From the NCBI GenBank assembly GCA_041584015.1, contig JBFHES010000246.1, positions 1 to 6,898 of the forward strand: 6,898 bases of DNA, in the 5' to 3' direction. Below are positions 1-6,308 of the stretch, piece by piece. Below the pieces are notes generated by a model. The model saw only the letters and a program-made list of their open reading frames with translations. It had not been told where the DNA came from and did not search any database. Within the stretch, counting starts at the first letter, position 1. Every line of letters starts with the position of its first letter. Position numbers and translations under genes: made by a program. This DNA is from JBFHES01 sp041584015. Lineage in GTDB: Bacteria > Bacteroidota > Bacteroidia > Bacteroidales > M50B96.

Positions 1-561
1 AAAAAGAATGAAAGCAACGATAATCTAATTACCGGATATTCACTGAAGAAGATTAATCATATGGATTCCTGGGGTGATGGTTATACAAAGCTCGTAACTT
101 ACGCATGGCCGATGATCCGCTTGTCGGAGCTCTATTTAAACTATGCTGAGGCAATGAACGAGTACTATGGTTCCAGCCCGGAAGCAATTCAAAAGCTTGA
201 TCTTATTCGAGAGCGTTCTGGTGTTCCAACAATTGATGAAGCATGGAATGGTGCTTTCTCGAAAACACCTGGCAAGCATACCGATCAGGCTGGTTTGAGA
301 GAAATTATTCATCACGAGAGAATGATTGAGTTGGCGTTTGAAGGGCACCGTTATTTTGATATCCGAAGATGGAAGAGAGGTCAGGAATTGTTAAGCACTC
401 CTATCAGAGGTTTAAATATTGATGAGGCTGGTGTGTTGCCGTTCTATGAAGTAAAGGATATTGCGCAACGATCTTTTGTTACGCCTAGAGATTACTTGCA
501 ACCGATTAAGCAAAATGAAATAGTCATAAACTCCAATTTGGTGCAAAATCCAGGATGGTAA
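1..561 (+). CDS. SusD/RagB family nutrient-binding outer-membrane lipoprotein, C-terminal part (5' end outside window)
   Basis: This is the C-terminal 186 residues of a SusD-like protein; the frame is open to base 1, so the real start lies left of the window. SusD proteins are surface lipoproteins that cap a SusC TonB-dependent transporter and help capture oligosaccharides. Seen directly: a helical stretch with RLSELYLNYAEA (about 118-153), the hallmark segment HERMIELAFEGHRYFDIRRW (about 313-372), and the typical SusD ending YLQPIKQNEIVINSN...NPGW just before the TAA stop. These match the SusD_RagB C-terminal domain. The usual length is 500-650 residues, so about two thirds is missing. The next gene starts 11 bp after the stop, so they are probably co-transcribed. 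A susC gene is expected immediately upstream. The first ATG in the visible part (position 61) is an internal methionine, not the start. Family assignment is very secure; the ligand cannot be read from this part. Confidence 0.97.
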   Translation, partial: KKNESNDNLITGYSLKKINHMDSWGDGYTKLVTYAWPMIRLSELYLNYAEAMNEYYGSSPEAIQKLDLIRERSGVPTIDEAWNGAFSKTPGKHTDQAGLREIIHHERMIELAFEGHRYFDIRRWKRGQELLSTPIRGLNIDEAGVLPFYEVKDIAQRSFVTPRDYLQPIKQNEIVINSNLVQNPGW

Positions 562-572
562 TTCAGTAAAAT

Positions 573-1805
573 ATGAATGTTATGAAAAATATAAAACTAT
601 TCACATATACGATCATTTTCTTGCTGGCGCTAAATGCTGGGTCTTGTAAGAAGAATGAATCAGACGATACAACGGCGCCGGGAAAGGTATCCATAACCGC
701 AGTGATACCAACACATGGAGGTGCGAAGATTGCCTATACATTGCCAAACGATGATGATGTATTATTTGTAAAAGCAAAATATACCAACTCGCTGGGTAAC
801 GAGGTATTTAAGGTATCTAGTTATTATAAAGATACCATTGAGATTGATGGCTTTAATGATATGACAGAAAGAACGGTTGAGTTATTTGCTGTAGATTATA
901 ACAACAATGAATCGGAGTCGGTGTCGACCAAGGTAACGCCATTGATTTCATACATTTACCTGGTACAGGAAAGTGTGTCTATTCAGGCTGATCTTGGAGG
1001 TGTGCGAGTGCAATGGGTCAATCCTTCGAAAAAAATGGTGCATGTACATCTTCAGTATAAGGGGCCGGGAGTTGATACCGTTCGAATTGTTTCGTCAAGC
1101 TTTGAGCATTACGGATTTAACTTAACCGGAATGGATTCCGTTGAGTATGAGTTCTCGGCCTTGGTTGAGGATTTTGCGGGTAATAAAACCGATAACAAGT
1201 TTTTAGCGCATGCAACGCCAATGTTTGAAGAACTAATTGCTAAAGATAGCTGGACGCTTATGGCCAACTTATCGGTAGATGGTAACGAGTGGGAAGGTGT
1301 GACGCAGAATTTCTGGGATGGTGTGGTTGATACTCATCAGGATGCCAGCGATAACAGTTATTTTATTATTAACAGAGGCTCCAATGGTGGTTCTCTTAAC
1401 TATCCGCTTGATATTGTAATTGATTTAAATAAACATGCCATTGTCAACAGACTTGTGGTTTGGCAACGCGCCTATGCGTATTCTGCTGAGGAAAGCCAGG
1501 GCGTAAGTGCGATTCCATATTATTATCAAAGTGAGAACATGAAGGCCTTCAATATTTATGTGAGTAACGATGCGTTGGAATGGAAATTAGCTGGAGAATT
1601 TGAAATACATGACCCGAAAGATGATGAAGGCAATGTTCCTGAGGCGGATATTTTGGAAGCATTAAACGGTCATCATTTCGATTTGGAGAATGTAACAGAG
1701 CCCTTCCGATATCTTAAGTTTGGAATTACCTCCAGCTTTGGTAGTGAGGAGAATGTATATGGGTCGGAATTAAGCTTATTCGGACTGGATAATGTTGAAC
1801 TTTAA
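573..1805 (+). CDS. Surface lipoprotein with DUF4959, DUF5126 and DUF5000-type (discoidin-like) domains
   Basis: A 410-residue lipoprotein of the kind found directly after susC/susD in many Bacteroidota PULs. The N-terminus has a basic start, a hydrophobic run (about residues 9-20) and a lipobox NAGSC with the lipidated Cys at 25, followed by a charged KKNESDD stretch compatible with surface export. Residues about 30-122 read as a DUF4959 Ig-like domain opening with TAPGKVS and closing in AVDYNNNES. A second beta-sandwich at about 123-215 fits DUF5126. Residues about 225-408 (WTLMANLS...ITSSFGSEENVYGSELSLFG) fit DUF5000, related to F5/8C discoidin folds. Domain names come from recalled family patterns, not a search. 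The role is inferred to be a surface glycan-binding accessory analogous to SusE/F. Two ATGs are possible starts, 573 and 582; both keep the signal peptide, and neither has a clear Shine-Dalgarno. It follows susD by 11 bp. Confidence 0.87.
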   Translation: MNVMKNIKLFTYTIIFLLALNAGSCKKNESDDTTAPGKVSITAVIPTHGGAKIAYTLPNDDDVLFVKAKYTNSLGNEVFKVSSYYKDTIEIDGFNDMTERTVELFAVDYNNNESESVSTKVTPLISYIYLVQESVSIQADLGGVRVQWVNPSKKMVHVHLQYKGPGVDTVRIVSSSFEHYGFNLTGMDSVEYEFSALVEDFAGNKTDNKFLAHATPMFEELIAKDSWTLMANLSVDGNEWEGVTQNFWDGVVDTHQDASDNSYFIINRGSNGGSLNYPLDIVIDLNKHAIVNRLVVWQRAYAYSAEESQGVSAIPYYYQSENMKAFNIYVSNDALEWKLAGEFEIHDPKDDEGNVPEADILEALNGHHFDLENVTEPFRYLKFGITSSFGSEENVYGSELSLFGLDNVEL

Positions 1806-1809
1806 AACC

Positions 1810-1813
1810 AGGA
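1810..1813 (+). promoter_or_regulatory. AGGA ribosome-binding site for the third PUL gene
   Basis: AGGA lies 2 bases before the ATG at 1816 and 5 bases before the ATG at 1819. It supports a start at one of these two codons rather than at the upstream in-frame ATG at 1792, which overlaps the end of the preceding gene and would add eight mostly polar or basic residues before the signal peptide. Confidence 0.5.
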
Positions 1814-1815
1814 AA

Positions 1816-2196
1816 ATGATGCGACGAAATATTCTACTACCAGTAATAATTGCCTTCTCCATCTTCTTAGCAAACTGCACTAAGATGGAAGATAACTACG
1901 AGCAATATCTGGGCGATAAAACTATTTATTCTCCAAAAGTTACAAACCTTGAAGCTACCGTCGGATTAAAGCAGGTGTTGCTGAAATGGGACAACCCGGT
2001 TGGAGATGTGGCAAAAAAAATTCTAGTAGATTACCAGGATAGCACAATTGTTTCAGAGTCAATAATTGATTCGATCTTATTAATGGATCTTGAGGTTAAG
2101 GGCTATGATATTAGTGTTTATACACTGGATGCCTTTGAGAACAGATCAATACCGGAAACGGTGTCTGTTTTTCCAAATGGCGAACAAGAGGAATAG
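1816..2196 (+). CDS. Short DUF4998-like lipoprotein, last gene of the PUL operon
   Basis: A 126-residue lipoprotein from the preferred start at 1816 (134 from the ATG at 1792). The signal peptide MMRRNILLPVIIAFSIFLANC has an LANC lipobox with Cys21 as the lipidation site, followed by an acidic stretch (TKMEDNYEQY). The mature part has a pattern I associate with DUF4998: C.KMED.YEQYLGD at the start, then YSPKVTNLEATVGLKQVLLKW, and a closing YDISVYTLDAFENRS typical of an Ig/FN3-like fold. DUF4998 proteins are SusC/D-linked surface lipoproteins of unknown detailed function, and the ones I recall are longer, often with a second domain. Here the protein stops after one Ig-like module and a short tail ending GEQEE. 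A terminator follows 60 bp later, so this is the operon's last gene. A role as a surface glycan-binding accessory is inferred from context; the family call is moderate. Confidence 0.72.
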   Translation: MMRRNILLPVIIAFSIFLANCTKMEDNYEQYLGDKTIYSPKVTNLEATVGLKQVLLKWDNPVGDVAKKILVDYQDSTIVSESIIDSILLMDLEVKGYDISVYTLDAFENRSIPETVSVFPNGEQEE

Positions 2197-2390
2197 TTTA
2201 TGATAGTTGGCTGGTACAAATAAATCGGCCAATGGTTTATTTAAAAGTTAAATGTAGGTTTGGCCGCTATCAGCTGATAGTTGGTCAAACCTTTTTTATT
2301 GATGATCAGTTAAAATGACTATTGAAAGCTGACTGCTACTTTTTTACTAGAAAGAACTTGTTGTGTTGGAATCCTTACTGGTGTCCTCAA
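2197..2390. other. Convergent intergenic spacer
   Basis: A 194-bp spacer between the converging PUL operon and the GH5 gene. Apart from the hairpin at 2256-2297 it holds nothing I can name. I did not find a clear T-tailed hairpin for minus-strand transcripts, so the GH5 mRNA may end at the shared hairpin or by another mechanism. Confidence 0.6.
2256..2297 (+). terminator. Intrinsic terminator closing the PUL operon
   Basis: AGGTTTGGCC pairs with GGTCAAACCT (one G-U pair). Then, past a small asymmetric bulge, the inner palindrome CTATCAGCTGATAG folds back as CTATC/GATAG around an AGCT loop. Six T residues (2292-2297) overlap and follow the base of the stem, giving a textbook rho-independent terminator for plus-strand transcription. 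On the minus strand the hairpin is preceded by an A-run but not followed by a T-run, so termination from the converging GH5 gene should be weaker. Confidence 0.85.
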
Positions 2391-5147
2391 TTAATCGCTA
2401 ATTAAAATTAGTTTCTTACGCAACATGCTACCGTCAGAAAGCTGTATTGTTAAGAAGTAGGAACCATTAGCATATGATTTTAACGAGATACGTTCGTTTA
2501 TTGAAGTTGTTCGTTTTATTGGTTTGTTGTAGATAACATTACCTACAATATCAATAAGCTGCATACGAGCAGCTTGTGCCTGCTCAAGGTTGAGGTGAAT
2601 ATTAAAGTTGCCTGAGCCGGGATTTGGGAATACGTTTAAAGTTGCGAGTGTAGCTTCAACTTCGGGCGTACTGGTAACATCAATAAACTCAAACCAATTA
2701 AGGTTAAAAGGAGATTGCGTAACCAGTATTCTCATTTTATGGCGACCTGCTGGAAGTGATAGCTCGGCCTCCGTTGTCTGCCAGGTCTGCCATCCTCCGG
2801 TAATAGGAAAACTGATTGAATGTAATGCGGATGCACTACCGTTAGAGTCAACTAACTGCAGCTGAATGCCACCACCACCGTATTCTGCTGCTGTTCTGTA
2901 CAGTACTTTATAGGTGCCAGCGTTGGCAACACTCACATCATAATCAAGCAGGTCGCCCGGATCAAGATAACCTACATTTTCTCCACCACCAATATCTGTG
3001 CATACTTCCAACTCAACACCATCTTGCAGCGTAAAAGCTTCGGCCTCTATTTTGCCAGGAATTACATGCGCAAAATCCAGATTGTTGCGGATCGGTTCGT
3101 AAGTAAAAGTTTCAAGCTGAGTACTATCACTGGCAATTATTTGAGTTCCCGAATAGCTTACTGTAATTTCATCACTTGATACAAAATTGCCATTGGTGCT
3201 TATTTCAATGATACGCGGGTTATTAGCATTGAATGAAACGCCTGTAACTGTAACTTCTTGTATACCGGCAAATACCCTAAATTCATTTAATAGCGATTGA
3301 CCAGGATCAACCATCTGTTTGTTCATGCTAAGAATTATTGTTTGATGATTCTTAGTTACACCACCCATAAATTCGCAAGCCATTGAGTTTCCACTCCCGG
3401 CGTATGTGAACATTAGGCTACTTAAGTTAAAACCTTCTGAGTCTGTGTAAAACTTTAGCTTGTTGTCTCCTTCGTAAAGTATTACGTCGTAAACAAAGAA
3501 GGTTCCCCAATTCTGCCAGCCACCGGTTGTCGAAACATTGAATACAGGTGTAATTGCACCTCCATCCATTTCCAAATGAAACTTACCATCGGAATTACCT
3601 GCAGCTAATCTGATGTTGATATTATACCTGCCCGTACTTGCTACCTCAACATCGTACACCATCCATTCGCCTCCATCAATCCAGCCAACCGCATACCCAT
3701 TGCTATTCATAACATCACTTATGGGTTCAATGTCAACGCCGTCATTTCTATAGCCCCAGCCATCGTTCCAGCTAGTGTATTCACCTGTACTTACTTGATA
3801 GGTTGCTGCTTGTTCATCAAAATAGGCAGCACCAATTACCCCCATATCGTAGTCTGAAGCATAAACTACTCCCGGAATATCCTGCGTGTTGTATGGTAGA
3901 AGTTCGTTGGAATAAACTTGTCTGAACATAGCATCAATCACATCTTTCTGATACCGACAGTTTTCAACTTTAAGCATTTCGGTTAATTCCATTAATGCAT
4001 CTTTTGCAAAAGCTGCACTTGGTGTTGGGCCATTCCCATTCCAGTAGTTAAGTAAGGTTTGATAATCTGCAGTTTTGGGTATTGATAATGGACATGAGAT
4101 GGATGCTACTTTTTTTAATGGCCACCAGGCCCAACCAATGTTATTATCTTCCAGTAGCCTTATTGCATCGCGAAACCAAACATTAGAGTTCTCACCGCTT
4201 TCGCTTAAGTACAAAGGAATGTTGTAGGTGTTGCTCATGTCTAAAACCCATTGAATACTTGCCTGGTCGTTGTACGACCAATACTTATGTGGCGAATAAA
4301 CCATTTCGGAATCCCAGGGAGGCGTTAATCCTGTAAAGTCGTTTGCCCACCAGTTTCCTTCAATAAAGATGATGTGATCAGGATCAACAGTTCGAATGCT
4401 ATCGGTAATTTCTTTGTATAGATTTCTTAATGCGCTATTTCCCGGCAGATTCCAATTGGGTTCATTTAATAAATCGTAGCCTGCAACCCATGTTTCGTCT
4501 TTATATCTTTCGGCAAGCTTTTTCCAAAGAGCTACCGTTTTACTTCTATTAAGAGCGCTCTCCCACAAAGATGGCTTGGAAGGATCATAATCTGAAATTG
4601 CCTGATCTTCTCCTTGTCCGCCAGGTGCAGCATGTAAGTCGAGAATAACATATATCTCATTTTGAGCGCACCAAGATATTAAGCTGTCGGTCAATTCAAA
4701 GCCTTTCGTTAACCATGTTTGCTCTCCGGTAATTGGCTCCTCTTCAATCGGAAGGGTGTACAAATTATAATGCATGGGTAATCGTACAGAATTGAAGCCC
4801 CATGATTTCATGGAATCAATATCAGCTTTTTGAACATGATTTGCCAACCAGGCATTGTAAAATAACTCAGTATCTGTTTGCCCGATTAGTTGCTCAATTT
4901 TCTCTCTAATTTGATATTGAGCATTGGCAAACCCTGATGTTTGTAACATGTATCCTTCTTGAAGCATCCATCCACCTAGTCCCATTCCGCGTAACAAAAT
5001 GGTATCCATGTTTTGATTAACAATGGCCTTGCCATAAGTTTGGAGGAGATTTACGTTTCTATGGTTCCTAGTATTTAATGTTGGTTGCGACAGAACCAAA
5101 CAATTGCTGAATATTAGGAATAACAGAATTAGTAATGCACTTCTCAT
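2391..5147 (-). CDS. Secreted multimodular GH5 glycoside hydrolase with two CBM6 domains and a T9SS type A sorting domain
   Basis: A 918-residue extracellular polysaccharide-cleaving enzyme. Residues 1-20 are a signal peptide cut before Gln21. The GH5 domain (about 40-400) begins LLRGMGLGGWMLQEGYM and shows the GH5 set: Arg122 (VRLPMHY), His172 (LDLHAAPGG), Asn228-Glu229 (LLNEPNW, acid/base), His287/Tyr289 (SPHKYW), Glu316 (LSESGEN, nucleophile) and Trp341-342. A CBM6 lies at about 425-583, an Ig/SwmB-like domain at 587-684 (STNGNFVSSDEITVSYSG), and a second CBM6 at about 693-823 (GKIEAEAF, TGGWQTW, FNLNWFEF). Residues about 837-918 form a Por-type tail (FPNPGSGNF...GSYFLTI...RKKLILI). The GGW and LHAAPGG motifs resemble exo-beta-1,3-glucanase-like GH5 members, so a beta-glucan substrate is inferred only; the subfamily is not settled. 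It converges on the PUL operon, so it is separately transcribed. No strong Shine-Dalgarno precedes the ATG. It is intact, with no visible frameshift. Confidence 0.93.
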   Translation of the reverse strand: MRSALLILLFLIFSNCLVLSQPTLNTRNHRNVNLLQTYGKAIVNQNMDTILLRGMGLGGWMLQEGYMLQTSGFANAQYQIREKIEQLIGQTDTELFYNAWLANHVQKADIDSMKSWGFNSVRLPMHYNLYTLPIEEEPITGEQTWLTKGFELTDSLISWCAQNEIYVILDLHAAPGGQGEDQAISDYDPSKPSLWESALNRSKTVALWKKLAERYKDETWVAGYDLLNEPNWNLPGNSALRNLYKEITDSIRTVDPDHIIFIEGNWWANDFTGLTPPWDSEMVYSPHKYWSYNDQASIQWVLDMSNTYNIPLYLSESGENSNVWFRDAIRLLEDNNIGWAWWPLKKVASISCPLSIPKTADYQTLLNYWNGNGPTPSAAFAKDALMELTEMLKVENCRYQKDVIDAMFRQVYSNELLPYNTQDIPGVVYASDYDMGVIGAAYFDEQAATYQVSTGEYTSWNDGWGYRNDGVDIEPISDVMNSNGYAVGWIDGGEWMVYDVEVASTGRYNINIRLAAGNSDGKFHLEMDGGAITPVFNVSTTGGWQNWGTFFVYDVILYEGDNKLKFYTDSEGFNLSSLMFTYAGSGNSMACEFMGGVTKNHQTIILSMNKQMVDPGQSLLNEFRVFAGIQEVTVTGVSFNANNPRIIEISTNGNFVSSDEITVSYSGTQIIASDSTQLETFTYEPIRNNLDFAHVIPGKIEAEAFTLQDGVELEVCTDIGGGENVGYLDPGDLLDYDVSVANAGTYKVLYRTAAEYGGGGIQLQLVDSNGSASALHSISFPITGGWQTWQTTEAELSLPAGRHKMRILVTQSPFNLNWFEFIDVTSTPEVEATLATLNVFPNPGSGNFNIHLNLEQAQAARMQLIDIVGNVIYNKPIKRTTSINERISLKSYANGSYFLTIQLSDGSMLRKKLILISD

Positions 5148-5241
5148 GAGGCTTGTATTTTCTATAGCAGAATTAACTTATCCATGCTTGAAGATACAAA
5201 AATGGAGAGAAAAGCGATGGAATAGAAAATCAGTGCCTAAT

Positions 5242-5268
5242 CTAAATTACAGCATAACTAATCAGCAA
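5242..5268 (-). promoter_or_regulatory. Candidate Bacteroidota-type promoter for the GH5 gene
   Basis: On the minus strand, TTG (5268-5266) is followed after 16 bases by TAATTTAG (5249-5242), a 7-of-8 match to the Bacteroidota -7 consensus TAnnTTTG. The spacing is slightly shorter than the usual 17-23 for TTG to the -7 box. It would give a leader of about 90 bases before the ATG at 5147. It is a weak candidate in an AT-rich region where chance matches are common. Confidence 0.25.
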
Positions 5269-5290
5269 TACATCATTATTACATCATTAA
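5269..5290. repeat. Tandem pair of 11-bp repeats upstream of the GH5 gene
   Basis: TACATCATTAT (5269-5279) is followed directly by TACATCATTAA (5280-5290), identical except for the last base. The period is close to one helical turn, and the pair abuts the upstream side of the candidate GH5 promoter, the position of an activator site. Being AT-rich and only two copies, it could also be chance. No regulator is identified in the window. Confidence 0.4.
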
Positions 5291-5437
5291 TTTTTGGGTT
5301 CAGAGTATAATTGCAAGAAATCAGTTGCCGAATTCTGCACAGTACATACGTTCTAATGATTATTCTTAGACTTTGCAATCAGCCATGTGAGCGGAGTGTT
5401 GTGAAATTAGAATGCAGTAATCGTTTCTCCATTATTG

Positions 5438-5788
5438 TTATTTCTTTGCAGCAATAACCGACATTTCTATAAGCAACTCTGGACGGGCAATTCTTGCCTC
5501 AACGCAAGCTCTTGCTGGCTGATGACCTTGTTCAACCCAAGCATCCCAAACTTCATTCATTGCTGCAAAGTCTTTCATGTCGCGCAAATATATTGTGACT
5601 GATAAAATGTGCTTTTTGTCAGAAGCTGCTTGCTCCAATAATTCTTCAACCTTCTCAAGCGTAGTAACGGTTTGTTCTTTAATGTCTTTGCTAGCGTCTT
5701 TCGCGGTCTGTCCGCAAAGATAGATGGTGCCATTGTGTTCAACGATCCTGCTCATTCTTGGAGTTTGGTCTGTTCGTGTTATTGCCAT
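5438..5788 (-). CDS. RidA/YjgF/UK114-family protein (probable enamine/imine deaminase)
   Basis: A 116-residue cytoplasmic protein of the RidA superfamily, trimeric enzymes that hydrolyse reactive enamines/imines such as 2-aminoacrylate. Visible family pattern: MAITRTDQTPRMSRIVEHNG at the start, YLCGQTA (residues 23-29) in place of the usual Y-x-SGQ, VTIYLRDMKDFAAMNEVWDAW in the middle, and PARACVEARI then LLIEMSVIA at the end. Arg93 aligns with the substrate-carboxylate-binding Arg105 of E. coli RidA, and Glu108 with its Glu120, so activity is plausible. The sequence also recalls the YoaB-like branch (FAAMN..WDAWV). I start it at the ATG at 5788, giving the usual family length; extension to the TTG at 5815 would add nine residues and put the start inside the -7 promoter box. 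It stands alone, 290 bp from the next gene, and is probably monocistronic. The exact Rid subfamily and substrate are unresolved. Confidence 0.92.
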   Translation of the reverse strand: MAITRTDQTPRMSRIVEHNGTIYLCGQTAKDASKDIKEQTVTTLEKVEELLEQAASDKKHILSVTIYLRDMKDFAAMNEVWDAWVEQGHQPARACVEARIARPELLIEMSVIAAKK

Positions 5789-5812
5789 TGCTGCGCTTTT
5801 AATAAGTGAGCT

Positions 5813-5820
5813 CAAAAATA
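5813..5820 (-). promoter_or_regulatory. Promoter -7 box of the RidA gene (TATTTTTG)
   Basis: On the minus strand the bases read TATTTTTG, an exact match to the Bacteroidota -7 consensus TAnnTTTG, 24 bases before the ATG at 5788. Transcription would start near 5806, giving a short leader of about 18 bases. I do not see a clear TTG at the -33 position, only AT-rich sequence. The last three bases of the box are the TTG that would be the start codon of the longest open frame. Confidence 0.5.
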
Positions 5821-6056
5821 GTAATTTGAGGAGAATATAAAATATTAGTGTCGAGAGAAAGTATGGAACCTATCTGTGTTCTGAGGTAGAACCTATTGTA
5901 TCATAGCTAAAGTGTTTTCTGATGATGTGGATATTGCTTGTGTAGATAACAGAACTATTCCGAATGGAGTTATCAATGATTTAGCGTAGGATTGTTTGTG
6001 CTTAAATTAGGGGTGTTTGATGTGAACAGGTAAAAAGTAAACTTTCTGGAAGGTGA
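5821..6056. other. Intergenic region with possible gene remnant
   Basis: A 236-bp stretch without an intact gene, between ridA and the small gene at 6057. There is a short inverted repeat GTTCT/AGAAC near 5878-5892 and a repeated AACCTAT motif, neither clearly functional. Two short plus-strand open stretches without start codons, in adjacent frames (about 5844-5910 and 5889-5987), read as protein-like text such as KVFSDDVDIACVDN and might be a decayed coding fragment. There is no convincing terminator for the small gene: only AAAG/CTTT with a short loop near 6036-6047 on the minus strand. Confidence 0.35.
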
Positions 6057-6308
6057 TTATGCTAATTTCATTGAGCGAACTATATCATCAAGCTCAATCT
6101 TTTTGCACAATTTGCGCATTTCGCTAAAGTTGTTTCGTACCATAAGCTGGCTGAACTTATTCATGTTTGCCAAGGGTACAAAATAGAAATTGAGTTGTTC
6201 ATCAGGAAAGTAAATACTTAACATTCCTCTGGCTTTAGTGCCATCCTTAAAAGTGTACTCCGATGGATGCACAAAGCAGTCTTGTTTCAGAAGTTGTTGT
6301 TCTGTCAT
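6057..6308 (-). CDS. Small conserved-looking protein of unknown function (83 aa)
   Basis: I do not recognise this protein with confidence. From the ATG at 6308 it is 83 residues: MTEQQLLKQDCFVHPSEYTF opens it, then KDGTKARGMLSIYFPDEQLNFYFVP looks like two or three beta-strands with a turn, and residues about 48-81 (FSQLMVRNNFSEMRKLCKKI) look like amphipathic helices. It has no signal peptide or membrane segment, so it is probably cytoplasmic. Cysteines are at 11 and 68, too few and too far apart for an obvious metal site. The frame extends three codons further to a TTG at 6317, but the ATG is the more likely start. Balanced charge and natural amino-acid use support real coding. It is transcribed divergently from the symporter at 6429 with 120 bp between, so the two could share a control region. 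No function is proposed. Confidence 0.6.
   Translation of the reverse strand: MTEQQLLKQDCFVHPSEYTFKDGTKARGMLSIYFPDEQLNFYFVPLANMNKFSQLMVRNNFSEMRKLCKKIELDDIVRSMKLA

Larger units (their letters stand above)
5148..5437. other. Intergenic region upstream of the GH5 gene
   Basis: A 290-bp AT-rich spacer between two minus-strand genes. It would hold the GH5 promoter and the 3' end of the ridA transcript. I see a tandem 11-bp repeat (5269-5290) and a weak promoter candidate (5242-5268). A second weak -7-like box reads CATTTTTG on the minus strand (5197-5204) without a partner -33 element. No T-tailed hairpin for ridA was found; the inverted repeat TCTAA/TTAGA near 5352-5370 lacks a T-run. The open frame crossing this region on the plus strand is not convincing as a gene. 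Confidence 0.5.

Noticed and set aside
136..348. Minus-strand open frame of 70 codons
   Set aside because: Lies wholly antisense to the unmistakable SusD C-terminal coding region and has no recognisable protein character.
2608..2865. Plus-strand open frame of 85 codons
   Set aside because: Antisense to the second CBM6 and sorting-tail region of the GH5 gene, which is strongly supported; no family resemblance.
5099..5147. Possible lipobox (FSNC) in the GH5 signal peptide
   Set aside because: Phe at -3 and Asn at -1 fit a lipobox poorly, and a T9SS sorting tail with a normal cleavage site (LS before Gln21) explains the localisation better.
5104..5310. Plus-strand open frame of 68 codons
   Set aside because: Overlaps the GH5 signal-peptide region and the candidate promoter spacer; the translation is low in protein character and there is no ribosome-binding site.
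5352..5370. Inverted repeat TCTAA/TTAGA as a ridA terminator
   Set aside because: Only five AT-rich pairs and no T-run on the minus strand.
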